Below are positions 52,455-61,081 of a DNA stretch of 64,000 nucleotides, piece after piece. Position 1 is the first letter of the stretch. The number at the start of each line of letters is the position of its first letter. The notes beneath the pieces were generated by a model. It was not told the DNA's origin, searched no databases, and was given only the letters and a program-made list of their open reading frames with translations. Source of the stretch: Sphingomonas sp. BK235 (GTDB taxonomy: Bacteria > Pseudomonadota > Alphaproteobacteria > Sphingomonadales > Sphingomonadaceae); NCBI RefSeq assembly GCF_004345855.1, contig NZ_SLXN01000004.1, positions 124,001 to 188,000 on the forward strand, read 5' to 3'. Position numbers and translations under genes: made by a program.

Positions 52455-55406
52455 ATGCTTATCTGTCGCTTGCTGCGCTCCACCGCGGTCGCCGCGCTCG
52501 CTGCCGCGGCCACTGCCGCCCAGGCGCAGGCGCCGCAGACCGAGCCTGCCGCGCCCGAACCCTCGGTCACCACCACCCCCGCCCCCGCCGACACCGCGAC
52601 CGCCTCGCCCGGCGGCGGCGAGGTCGTGGTCACGGGCACGCGGCTGCGTCAGCCCGGGCTGCAGAGCAACAGCCCGATCACCGACGTGAGCGCGGCCGAG
52701 ATCCGGCTGCAGGGCGCGACCAACATCGAGAATGTCATCAACCGCCTGCCCCAGGTCACCGCGGCGGCGAACGAGAATGTCTCCAACGGCTCGGACGGCA
52801 CCGCGCGGATCAACCTGCGCAACCTCGGCGACGTGCGGAACCTGATCCTCGTCAACGGCCAGCGCCTGCTCCCGGTACAGGCCAACGACGTCAATTTCAT
52901 TCCCGGCTTCATGGTGCAGCGGGTCGACGTCGTCACCGGCGGCGCCTCGGCGGTCTATGGCTCGGACGCGATCTCGGGCGTGGTCAATTTCATCCTGCGC
53001 GACGATCTCGACGGCGTCCGCGGCGACGTCCAATATGGCTTCGCGGCGCACCACAACGACAACAAGGGGCTGCGCGACCTCGTCCGCCGCAACGGCTATG
53101 CCACCGCGCTCAACAGCCCGGTCGACGGCCAGCGGCTCGACGCCAATATCGCGGTCGGCAAGAACCTGGGCGACCGCGGCAACATCACCGCCTATTTCGG
53201 CTATCGCGACGTCAAGCCGATCATCCAGGCCAATCGCGACGTCTCCGCCTGCGCGCTGGACCCGAGCGCGGGCAACAGCGCCTACACCTGCGGCGGATCG
53301 AGCAACAACATGTACGGGCTGTTCCAGCCGCTCACCGGCCCCAACGCCGGCACCGCGTACAACAACACGCGCGACGGGCAGAAGAGCTGGGTGCCCTATG
53401 ACGCCAGCTTCCGCTACAATACCGCCCCGCTCAATTACTTCCAGCGCGCCGACGTGCGCTATACCGCGGGAGCGTTCGCCAAATATGAGTTCCACCCCGC
53501 GGCGGAGCTGTATGGCAGCTTCATGTTCATGCACGACCGGAGCTTCTCGCAGGTCGCGCCGTCCGCGCTGTTCCAGGGGACGACCTATACGATCAACTGC
53601 GACAACCCGCTGCTCGGCGCGCAGCAGGGGCAGCTGCTCTGCGGCAACGCTTATGGCAGCGGGGCGCGGCAGGACCTGTTCATCGGCTATCGCCCCGTGG
53701 CGGGCAACGCGCAGCCGCGTCGCGACGATCTGCGCCGGATCGACTATCGCGCCACCGCCGGGCTGCGCGGCGAGATCGCGGAGGGGATCGGCTATGACGT
53801 CGGCGGCCTCTACTCGCGTGCGCTGCTGCGCGAGACCTATATGAACGACATCGACCCGGTGCGCGCCAACCGCGGGCTCCAGGTCGTCTCGGTCAACGGC
53901 ACGCCGACCTGCACCGCGGTGGTCGACGGCAGCGATCCCGATTGCGTCCCGCTCGACGTGTTCCGCTACAACGGGATCGCGGACTCGGCGTTCGGCTATA
54001 TCTATCGCCCCGCCTCGACGCGCGGGCTCGACGAGGAATATGTCTACACCGGGTCGATCAACGCCGACCTGACGTCCTACGGCGTGACGCTGCCCTGGGC
54101 GGACCACGGCCTGGGTCTGGTGGTCGGGGTCGAGCACCGCCGCGAGAAGCTGCGCTTCACCGCCGACGCGCTGTCGCAGCAGAAGGGGATCAAGGAAGCC
54201 TTCGGCCGCTTCCACGTCACCGACCTGTTCACCGAGGTGCGGCTGCCGATCGTCGAGGGCAAGGCATTCGCGGAGGAACTGTCGATCACCGGCGGCTATC
54301 GCTATTCGGACTACAGCAACCTCGCCAAGGGCGTGTCGACCTACAAGGGCGAATTGTCCTGGGCGCCGGTGCGCGACCTGCGGCTGCGCGCCAGCTACAA
54401 TCGCGCGATCCGCGCGCCCAACATCAGCGAGCTGTTCGCGGCGCAGCAGGTCGGCAACGTCTCGGCGCAGGATCCCTGCTCGGGCGCGACCCCGATCGCC
54501 AGCGCCGAGCGCTGCGCGCTGACCGGGGTGAGCGCGGCGCAATATGGCCGCATCATCGCCTGCCCGACCGACGTCTGCTCGGCGCAGAGCGGCGGCAATC
54601 TCGCGCTGCGCCCCGAGGAGGCCGACACCTATACCGCGGGCGTGGTGCTCTCGCCCGCAGCGCTGCGCGGCGTGTCGCTGTCGGTCGATTATTTCCGCAT
54701 CAAGGTGCGCGACTATATCGCCCCGATCCCCGCCTCGCTGACGATCAGCCAGTGCGTCGCCACCGGCGACCCGTTCTTCTGCGGGCTGTTCCGGCGCGAC
54801 CCGCGCAACGGCGTGCTGTTCGGCGAGAACGGCTATGTCGTGTCGACGACGCAGAACACCGGCTCGCTCAGGACCTCGGGGATCGACGTCGGGCTCAATG
54901 CCGCGGTGCCGGTGGAGGCGCTCGGCCGGGTCGACCTGTCACTGGTCGGCACCTGGCTCAACGATCTCGTCAACGAGCCGCTGCCGGGGCTCGGCTCCTA
55001 TGACTGCAAGGGGCTGTTCGGCCCGACCTGCGGCCAGCCCAGCCCGGCATGGCGCCACCAGGCGCGGCTGACCTGGGCGGCGCCGGGGGACAAGGCATCG
55101 GTGTCGCTCAACTGGCGCTACATCGGCGCCACAAGGCTGAGCAGCAACACCGACAATCCGTTCCTGGCGGGGGACCGCTACACGCTCAACTCGCGGATCG
55201 GCACCTATCAATATGTCGATCTCGCGGTCACCGCGGCGCTGCGCGAGGGCGTCGGGTTGCGGCTCGGCGTCAACAACCTGCTCGACCGCGATCCGCCCGC
55301 GATCGTGCAGGGGCTGCTCGCGGCCTTCGGCAACGGCAACACCTATCCGGGCGTGTACGACGTCGCGGGGCGGAGCTTCTTCGTCGGCCTGTCCGCCGAG
55401 TTCTGA
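52455..55406 (+). CDS. Large TonB-dependent receptor
   Basis: This 983-residue outer-membrane receptor belongs to the expanded TonB-receptor families of sphingomonads. A signal peptide ends near AAQAQA, and the TonB-box-like EVVVTGTRLRQPG precedes the plug domain (INRLPQVTAAANENVSNG, VDVVTGGASAVYGSDAISGV). The barrel contains several paired cysteines in loops (for example CSGATPIASAERC) and ends FFVGLSAEF. Its length and loop cysteines differ from the siderophore receptor at 42 kb. The substrate may be a carbohydrate, peptide or plant-derived compound. Confidence 0.9.
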   Translation: MLICRLLRSTAVAALAAAATAAQAQAPQTEPAAPEPSVTTTPAPADTATASPGGGEVVVTGTRLRQPGLQSNSPITDVSAAEIRLQGATNIENVINRLPQVTAAANENVSNGSDGTARINLRNLGDVRNLILVNGQRLLPVQANDVNFIPGFMVQRVDVVTGGASAVYGSDAISGVVNFILRDDLDGVRGDVQYGFAAHHNDNKGLRDLVRRNGYATALNSPVDGQRLDANIAVGKNLGDRGNITAYFGYRDVKPIIQANRDVSACALDPSAGNSAYTCGGSSNNMYGLFQPLTGPNAGTAYNNTRDGQKSWVPYDASFRYNTAPLNYFQRADVRYTAGAFAKYEFHPAAELYGSFMFMHDRSFSQVAPSALFQGTTYTINCDNPLLGAQQGQLLCGNAYGSGARQDLFIGYRPVAGNAQPRRDDLRRIDYRATAGLRGEIAEGIGYDVGGLYSRALLRETYMNDIDPVRANRGLQVVSVNGTPTCTAVVDGSDPDCVPLDVFRYNGIADSAFGYIYRPASTRGLDEEYVYTGSINADLTSYGVTLPWADHGLGLVVGVEHRREKLRFTADALSQQKGIKEAFGRFHVTDLFTEVRLPIVEGKAFAEELSITGGYRYSDYSNLAKGVSTYKGELSWAPVRDLRLRASYNRAIRAPNISELFAAQQVGNVSAQDPCSGATPIASAERCALTGVSAAQYGRIIACPTDVCSAQSGGNLALRPEEADTYTAGVVLSPAALRGVSLSVDYFRIKVRDYIAPIPASLTISQCVATGDPFFCGLFRRDPRNGVLFGENGYVVSTTQNTGSLRTSGIDVGLNAAVPVEALGRVDLSLVGTWLNDLVNEPLPGLGSYDCKGLFGPTCGQPSPAWRHQARLTWAAPGDKASVSLNWRYIGATRLSSNTDNPFLAGDRYTLNSRIGTYQYVDLAVTAALREGVGLRLGVNNLLDRDPPAIVQGLLAAFGNGNTYPGVYDVAGRSFFVGLSAEF

Positions 55407-55430
55407 GGGGCGGGCACGACGCCTTCTATA

Positions 55431-55892
55431 ATGAGGGTCGTGAGCGCCACTTTGGAACAGAGCGGGATGGACCTGGGGGATATCGAGCGGAGAGCGGAGC
55501 GGTTCGCCGCAGAGGGGCCAGCGGGCGAACGCCTCGATTTCTCGATCGACAGCCTCGCCGCGATCGACGCGTGGCTCGACACCGCGCGCGCGCGGCGCGG
55601 CGCGCGCGCGGCGGACTGGGTCGCCGGCGCGGGCTGCTACGTCGGCGAGGTGATCCGCCGCCACGTCGGCGGACGCTGGCGCGACCGCGCCGCCCCGGCG
55701 ACCCGCCGCGGCGGCTGGTGGCGCCTGGGCGGACGCGACGACTTCAACCCCGTGCTCGATCTCGACCGTCTGATCATCACGCCCGTCGACAAGGTGCGCG
55801 CGCGGCTGGGCGACGCGGGCGAGGACACGATCGAACGCTATTATGACGCGGTGGAGCGGATGGTGATCCCGCGGATCGAGGATCTGGCGTGA
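55431..55892 (+). CDS. Hypothetical protein of 153 residues
   Basis: This soluble, probably cytoplasmic protein has a helical N-terminal part and a compact C-terminal part: SIDSLAAIDAWLDTARARRG, then AGAGCYVGEVIRRHVGGRW and DLDRLIITPVDKVRARLGDA. The CYVGEVIRRHXGGRW pattern recurs in small hypothetical proteins, but I cannot name a function. It starts 24 bases after the receptor stop and is probably co-transcribed. A GTG three codons in is an alternative start. Confidence 0.7.
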   Translation: MRVVSATLEQSGMDLGDIERRAERFAAEGPAGERLDFSIDSLAAIDAWLDTARARRGARAADWVAGAGCYVGEVIRRHVGGRWRDRAAPATRRGGWWRLGGRDDFNPVLDLDRLIITPVDKVRARLGDAGEDTIERYYDAVERMVIPRIEDLA

Positions 55893-55908
55893 CCGCCTGA
55901 CCGCGCGC

Positions 55909-56673
55909 TCAGCGCGAGAGGCGCCCGTCGTGGAGCGCCGCGGCCTCGAACGCGAACAGCACGTCGGGGTCGGGCAGCGGCACGGTGCGCGCGATCTCCG
56001 CCGGCGCGGTCTGGTGGAGCAGGTGCGCGATGATCGCGCGCCGCGCCGCCTTCTTGTCGTCGGCCTGGACGCAATGCCACGGCGCCAGCGGCGTGTGCGT
56101 CCGCGTCAGCATCGCGTCGCGCGCCGCGGTATAGTCCGCCCATTTGTCCTGCGCGACCGCGTCCATGTCGGACACTTTGAGCGCCTTGAGCGGATCGTCG
56201 CGCCGCGCCTGGAGCCGGTCGCGCTGCTCGTCCTTGGAGATGTCGAGCCACAGCTTCACCAACGTGATCCCGCTCTCCACCAGCATCCGCTCGAAATCGG
56301 GCGCGTCGCGCAGGAACTCGGCCTGTTCGGCGGCGGTGGAGAAGCCCATCACCACCTCGACCCCCGCGCGATTGTACCAGGAGCGGTTGAAGATCACGAA
56401 CTCGCCCGCGGCGGGCAGATGCGTCACGTAGCGCTGGAAATACCATTGCGTCCGCTCGCGGTCGGACGGTTTGGGCAGCGCGACGACGCGGGTCGCGCGG
56501 ACCGAACTGTGCTCGGTGATCCGCTTGATCGCCCCGTCCTTGCCCGCGCCGTCGCGCCCCTCGAGCACCAGCACGACGCGCTCGCCCGAGCGCGCCGCGG
56601 CCTGCTGGGTGTGGACCAGCGCGAGTTGCAGCTCCTCGAGGCTGGCGTGCCGGTCGTCGTCCTTCTTGCTCAT
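55909..56673 (-). CDS. ppk2: Polyphosphate kinase 2
   Basis: This 254-residue enzyme transfers phosphate between polyphosphate and nucleotides (class I PPK2 type by length). The Walker A region is EGRDGAGKDGAIKRI at about 38-52 and the Walker B/lid region is VIFNRSWYNRAGVE. WLDISKDEQRDRLQARRDDP follows, as expected. It probably phosphorylates GDP or ADP from polyphosphate and takes part in stress or energy storage. No ppk1 is in the window. It is convergent with the hypothetical gene at 55.4 kb. Confidence 0.94.
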   Translation of the reverse strand: MSKKDDDRHASLEELQLALVHTQQAAARSGERVVLVLEGRDGAGKDGAIKRITEHSSVRATRVVALPKPSDRERTQWYFQRYVTHLPAAGEFVIFNRSWYNRAGVEVVMGFSTAAEQAEFLRDAPDFERMLVESGITLVKLWLDISKDEQRDRLQARRDDPLKALKVSDMDAVAQDKWADYTAARDAMLTRTHTPLAPWHCVQADDKKAARRAIIAHLLHQTAPAEIARTVPLPDPDVLFAFEAAALHDGRLSR

Positions 56674-56738
56674 CCGCGTCGCGCTCCGTGCCGGGTCCGG
56701 CAGCTATAACGCACCGGCGCCGAAACGATGCGCGGCGG

Positions 56739-58457
56739 TCACTGCGCCGCCATCGGCCCCTTGAACAACAGGCCGAAATAATCGCCCTTGTTCCAGCGCG
56801 GGCGATCGGGCGCGTCGGCGATCTCGCGCGCGATCCGGTAGTTGGCGTCGACGAAGCGGACGCCCTGGTCCCACAGGATCGGCTGCGACAGGTCGTCGCA
56901 CGGCTTGTGGTAGCAGCGGTCCATGAAGGCGGCGACCGCGGCCTTGCCCGGGCCCTTCTGCCCCGGCCACAGGAAGACCGAGGGCACACCCTTCTGGACG
57001 AAGCGGAAGTGATCCGAGCGGACGAAGATCGCCTCCTCCGGCATCGGATCGGGCGACAGGCCGACGCCGATCCCCGCCACCGCGCGCGCGATGATCGGCC
57101 CCAGCGTCGAGCGGTCGCCGCCGAACGCCACCATGTCCTCGAACCGATAGGTCAGGATCGGCATGTCGAGGTTCACGTCGGCGACGATGTCGGCGATCGG
57201 CACGGTCGGATGGTTGACGAAATAGTCGCTGCCCACCAGCCCCTTCTCTTCCGCGGTGACGGCGAGGAAGAGCACGCTGCGCTTGGGGGCGGCGGCCTGT
57301 TTGAAGCGCTTGGCGGCCTCGATCAGGCTGGCGATGCCGATCGCGTCGTCCAGCGCGCCGTTGTAGATCGTGTCGCCGTCCACCGCCTTGCCGACGCCGA
57401 CATGGTCGAGATGCGCCGACAGCGCCACCGTCTCGCGCCCGACCGCGGGATCGCTGCCCGGGATCATCCCGAGCACGTTGCTGCTCGGCAACGCGCGGAA
57501 GCTGGTCGCGCTCTCCACCGTCAGCGTGCCCGCGGCGGTGACGGGGCGCGCGCGCAGCACCTTGCGGCGCGCGGCGCGCGCCATCGCCGCCCAGTCGCGG
57601 CCGAACAGCTTGGCCGCACCCGCCGGGGACAAGGTGCCGAGCAGCGGCACCGCGGGCGTGGCGGTGCTGCCGGTGCCGTCGGGGAGCGCCCAGGTGACGC
57701 GCTCGCTGTCATAGCCCTTCTTGACCGTGTCGAAGCCGGGCGCGCCGCGGCCGGCGCGGCGCAGGTCGGCGATCGCGACCGCGCCGACCGCCCCGTGCGC
57801 CGCCGCCGCGGCGAGCCGCGCGGGGGCGCCGCCGAGCGTCGCCGCGATCTCGCTGGGCAGGCCGGCGGGGACGCCGCCGACATAAGCGACGATCTTCCCG
57901 CGCACGTCGACGCCGGCATAATCGTCGATGCCATAGGCCGGGGCGGAGAGGCCGTAGCCGAGATACACGATCGGCGCGGACACGTTCGTGGCCTTGGCGG
58001 CGGGATTGGCGGCGGGGACATAGTCGCTGCCGAAGACGAGCGCGCGCGCCGCGGCGTTCGCGCCGGTCCAGCGGAACGTGCCCTCGCCCGCGATCTTATA
58101 GGCGGTGAGCGGCACCTTCTGCAGATAGCCGCCGGCGTCGCCCATCGGTCGCAGCCCGGCGGCATAGAATTGCGCGGCGACATATTGCGCGGCGATGTCA
58201 TATTCGCCGCTGCCCGCGTCGCGCCCGCGCATCGCGTCGGAGGCGAGGAACATCACATGCGCCTTCATCGCGGCCTGGTCGGCGGGCAGCGGCGCGGTGA
58301 GCCGCGCCATCCGCGCGGCGTCGGTGGGCGCGGCGGCGGCAACAGCCTTGGCGGGTGCGGCGGGCGGCGGAGTCTGGGCGGTGGCGGAGAGGGGGGCGGT
58401 GAGGGGCGCGGTGGCGGCGAGCGCGAGCAGGAACGGAACGGCGAGACGAACGGACAT
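56739..58457 (-). CDS. Secreted M28 family metallopeptidase
   Basis: This 572-residue exported zinc aminopeptidase has a signal peptide ending near LSATAQ. A PA domain interrupts the catalytic domain (about 130-330). The two-zinc site appears intact: LSAHLDHVGVG (H, D), NGALDDAIG (bridging D), TAEEKGLVGSDYFV (catalytic and ligand E), VNLDMP (D) and CYHKPCDD (H). It is likely periplasmic or secreted. It lies between ppk2 and the two-component genes with no obvious operon link. Confidence 0.92.
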   Translation of the reverse strand: MSVRLAVPFLLALAATAPLTAPLSATAQTPPPAAPAKAVAAAAPTDAARMARLTAPLPADQAAMKAHVMFLASDAMRGRDAGSGEYDIAAQYVAAQFYAAGLRPMGDAGGYLQKVPLTAYKIAGEGTFRWTGANAAARALVFGSDYVPAANPAAKATNVSAPIVYLGYGLSAPAYGIDDYAGVDVRGKIVAYVGGVPAGLPSEIAATLGGAPARLAAAAAHGAVGAVAIADLRRAGRGAPGFDTVKKGYDSERVTWALPDGTGSTATPAVPLLGTLSPAGAAKLFGRDWAAMARAARRKVLRARPVTAAGTLTVESATSFRALPSSNVLGMIPGSDPAVGRETVALSAHLDHVGVGKAVDGDTIYNGALDDAIGIASLIEAAKRFKQAAAPKRSVLFLAVTAEEKGLVGSDYFVNHPTVPIADIVADVNLDMPILTYRFEDMVAFGGDRSTLGPIIARAVAGIGVGLSPDPMPEEAIFVRSDHFRFVQKGVPSVFLWPGQKGPGKAAVAAFMDRCYHKPCDDLSQPILWDQGVRFVDANYRIAREIADAPDRPRWNKGDYFGLLFKGPMAAQ

Positions 58458-58631
58458 CGGCGGCCTTTGGCAATAGGAAAGAATTGCCGTAGCTCAGCTT
58501 TTCCCGCCGCGCACGCGGCGAATGCGGCGCACGGGACCGCCGCTTCGCGCCGAGGTGTGATCCGTCTGATACGAACCAGCCGCGTGCCCGGGCGGTTGCC
58601 GCAGCACGGTTCGAGCGAGGCGGACCGGGCT

Positions 58632-58994
58632 CTAGCCCAGCAGCCGCTCCAGCTCGGCGATCAGCCGCGTCAGCGTCACCGGCTTCTGCAAGCGCGCGAC
58701 CTCGCGATAGGGCGGCGGGATCGTCTCGGCGTCATAGCCGCTCAGGAACACCACCGGCACCCCCCGCGCCGCCAGCGCATCGGCGAGCGGGAAGCTCAGC
58801 TCGCCGCGCAGGTTGATGTCGAGCAGCGCGGCGTCGAGCGGCGCGCCGTCCGCCGCATGCGCCAGCGCGGGGGCGAGGCTGGCGAACAGCACCACCGCCG
58901 CGCCGGCGTCGCACAGCGCGCGCTCCAGCCGCACCGCGACGTAGAATTCGTCCTCGGCGACGAGGAAGCGGCGGCCGGCGAGCGGCGCGGTCAC
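58632..58994 (-). CDS. Single-domain response regulator
   Basis: This 120-residue receiver domain has no output domain. Acidic pair E14/D15, phospho-acceptor D59 in ALLDINLRGE, FLSGY with the switch serine, and the conserved lysine in LQKPV are all present. It follows the HWE kinase gene with a GTGA overlap, so it is probably that kinase's partner. Such stand-alone receivers pass phosphate on or act by protein contacts. Confidence 0.92.
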   Translation of the reverse strand: MTAPLAGRRFLVAEDEFYVAVRLERALCDAGAAVVLFASLAPALAHAADGAPLDAALLDINLRGELSFPLADALAARGVPVVFLSGYDAETIPPPYREVARLQKPVTLTRLIAELERLLG

Positions 58995-60547
58995 GTCGCC
59001 GCGTCCAGCGGGACGTGGAGCCGGCACCGCACCGCCCCCGCGGTGATCGAATAATCGCTCGACGCGCCGAGCTGGAACGGCAGCGCGCGCTCGATCAACT
59101 CGCGACCGAAGCCGCGACGCTGCCCCGCCGCGGGCGCGGCGAAGTCGCCCGTCTCGACCCAGTCGAGGTCGAGCGCGCGCCCCGCGCCGCTGCCGCTGAC
59201 GCGCCAGTCGATCGCGATCCGCCCCTCCCCGCGCGCGATCACGCCATATTTGCGCGAGTTGGTCCCCAGTTCGTGGATCACCAGCGCGAGCGTCTGCACC
59301 ATCGTGCTGGGCAGCAGCACGTCGGGCCCATTCAGCGCGATCAACGCGTCGCCGCGCGCCATGCCCAGCGCGTCGCGCTCGGTCTCGAGCAACTGGCGGA
59401 TCGTGATCGCCTCGCCGCTCGCCCCCGCGAGCAGCTGCTGCGCGCGCGCCAGCGCCTGGAGGCGATCGTGGAAGCTGGCGGCGAAGGCGTCGAGCGACTC
59501 GGTCGCCGCCATCGTCTGCACCGCGATCCCCTCCACCACCGCGAGCAGGTTGCGCGTGCGATGCTGCAGCTCGGCGACCAGCACCGCCTGGCGCGCCTCG
59601 AGCGCGCGCAGGTCCTCCACGTCGGTGAAGGTGCCGACCCAGGTCTGGTCACCCAGCGTCGAGGCGGTGGGCAAGGCGCGGCCCTGATACCAGCGATAGC
59701 GGCCGTCGTGCTGGTGCCAGATGCGGCATTCCACCTCGAAGATGCCGCGCGCCTCGGCCGATCCCCACGCCTGCTCCACCGCCGCGGCGTCGTCGGGGTG
59801 GACCGCTTCGAGCCAGCCGCGACCGAGGCTCGAGTCGGGATCGCGCCCGGTCACCTCGGTCCATTGCGGCCCCATCCAGCGCCATTGCGCGCCCGGTTCG
59901 GCGCACCAGACGAGCTGGGGAATACCCTCCAGCACCAGCCGCAGCTGCCATTCGCTGCGCTCGCGCGCGGCGCGCTCGTCCTGGCGGCGGCGCAGCGCCT
60001 CGATCCGCAACATGCTCGCGGCGACCAGGCTGGCGTAGATCCGCAGGAAGGCGAACTCGGCGGAGAAGTCGCGCGACTCTCGCGTGCTGATGTGGAGCAG
60101 GCCGAGCATCGGCGTCCCCGGCCCGTCGCGCAGCGGGATCAGCGCCAGCCCGCGCTGCTCGAAGCTGCGGAGCAGCCCGCGCGTCTCGAGCCGCGGCTCG
60201 TCGCGCGCGTCGGGGACGATCACGGGCTCACCGTCGCGCAGCAGCCGGCTCTCGAGCGACTGGTCGTTGCGCCGCGTCAGCCGCGCGCCGATCAGCGTCG
60301 GCGCGATCCCCGCGCCCGCGCGCACCTCGACCGAGCGGCCGTCGGGGGTCTGGCGGTACAGCAGCACGATGTCGGCGCCGACCGCGCGGCGGACGTAATC
60401 GCAGGCTTCCTGCAACAGCCGGTCGATGTCCTCGGACAGGATCGCGAGCTCGGCGAAGGCGGCGAGCATCTCATGCTGGTGAAGCGCGGCGTCGGGCGCG
60501 CGCGCCGACGCGGGAAACGCGTCCAGCGGCGATCCGTCAGCAGGCAT
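58991..60547 (-). CDS. GAF-PAS-HWE sensor histidine kinase
   Basis: This 518-residue cytoplasmic kinase has no membrane segments. A GAF domain (about 30-185) is followed by a PAS domain (about 200-315, including CAEPGAQWRWMGPQWTEVTG). The HWE-type dimerisation motif ELQHRTRNLLAVVEG has the phospho-acceptor H329. The ATP-binding part has VIHELGTNSRKYG, the HWE/HisKA_2 asparagine box. It shares a coupled overlap with a single-domain receiver. The signal is unknown; GAF plus PAS suggests light, redox or small-molecule sensing. Start 60547 has a GAAGGGG site; 60565 is an alternative. Confidence 0.92.
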   Translation of the reverse strand: MPADGSPLDAFPASARAPDAALHQHEMLAAFAELAILSEDIDRLLQEACDYVRRAVGADIVLLYRQTPDGRSVEVRAGAGIAPTLIGARLTRRNDQSLESRLLRDGEPVIVPDARDEPRLETRGLLRSFEQRGLALIPLRDGPGTPMLGLLHISTRESRDFSAEFAFLRIYASLVAASMLRIEALRRRQDERAARERSEWQLRLVLEGIPQLVWCAEPGAQWRWMGPQWTEVTGRDPDSSLGRGWLEAVHPDDAAAVEQAWGSAEARGIFEVECRIWHQHDGRYRWYQGRALPTASTLGDQTWVGTFTDVEDLRALEARQAVLVAELQHRTRNLLAVVEGIAVQTMAATESLDAFAASFHDRLQALARAQQLLAGASGEAITIRQLLETERDALGMARGDALIALNGPDVLLPSTMVQTLALVIHELGTNSRKYGVIARGEGRIAIDWRVSGSGAGRALDLDWVETGDFAAPAAGQRRGFGRELIERALPFQLGASSDYSITAGAVRCRLHVPLDAAT

Positions 60548-60607
60548 CCCCTTCGGCCTCCACACGCCCCCGCCACCGTCTCTCGCGCGGCGTCGAACCA
60601 GCGTAAG

Positions 60608-60625
60608 CTGCCGAAATATCGGCAG
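60608..60625. promoter_or_regulatory. Palindrome upstream of the HWE kinase gene
   Basis: CTGCCGA, AATA, TCGGCAG form a perfect 7-4-7 palindrome about 60 bases before the kinase start, next to an AT-rich stretch (GAATTGGATAAAC). It could be an operator or part of the promoter; no regulator is assigned. Confidence 0.4.
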
Positions 60626-60887
60626 AATGAATTGGATAAACTTGCAGACCGCACCGTGGTGCCGCGCCCCTTCACGCGCTCGATCCCGAAGTGGGACAGG
60701 CTGGTGCGCCCCCCGTCCGATCGGGGCAGGAACGGCCGTCCGATCAAAAAATTTTCGTTCGCCGCCCGTTCTCTTGCAATCGCGGAAGGCCGCGCAAGTC
60801 CGCGCGTCGCCGCGGCGCGGCAGGCCCCGCTCGCTGCTTAGGTCCGCCCCCGGTCGCTTTTACCGTCTTGCCGACCAGCGCGATCTG

Positions 60888-60935
60888 CCACAATCTGTAG
60901 AGGTACGGACGACACACGGACCCCAATGGTAGTAG
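60888..60935 (+). promoter_or_regulatory. Candidate pair of NrdR boxes before nrdA
   Basis: CCACAATCTGTAGAGG at 60888-60903 resembles the NrdR box (ACACWATATMTWGTGT-like), and a weaker ACCCCAATGGTAGTAG lies at 60920-60935. The 32-base spacing matches the usual paired arrangement on one face of DNA. The first box overlaps a possible -10 (CAATCT) 17 bases after TTGCCG at 60868. The nrdA start is about 150 bases downstream. Confidence 0.4.
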
Positions 60936-61081
60936 AAGAACGCGGCGATCCCCATATCGGGTAGGCGCCGCGCGACGATCGCCGCGAGGTCGATGGTCTC
61001 TTTTTGTTCTCAACGGGTTCGGGGTCGGTTAGGATCGGGCGCTGCCTCGATTCGGGGACGAGGGCCAGGAGCGGGAGCGGC

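Noticed and set aside
60735..60766. EcfG (general stress) promoter GGAAC...CGTT
   Set aside because: The spacer is 22 bases instead of 16-17, so it does not fit the consensus.
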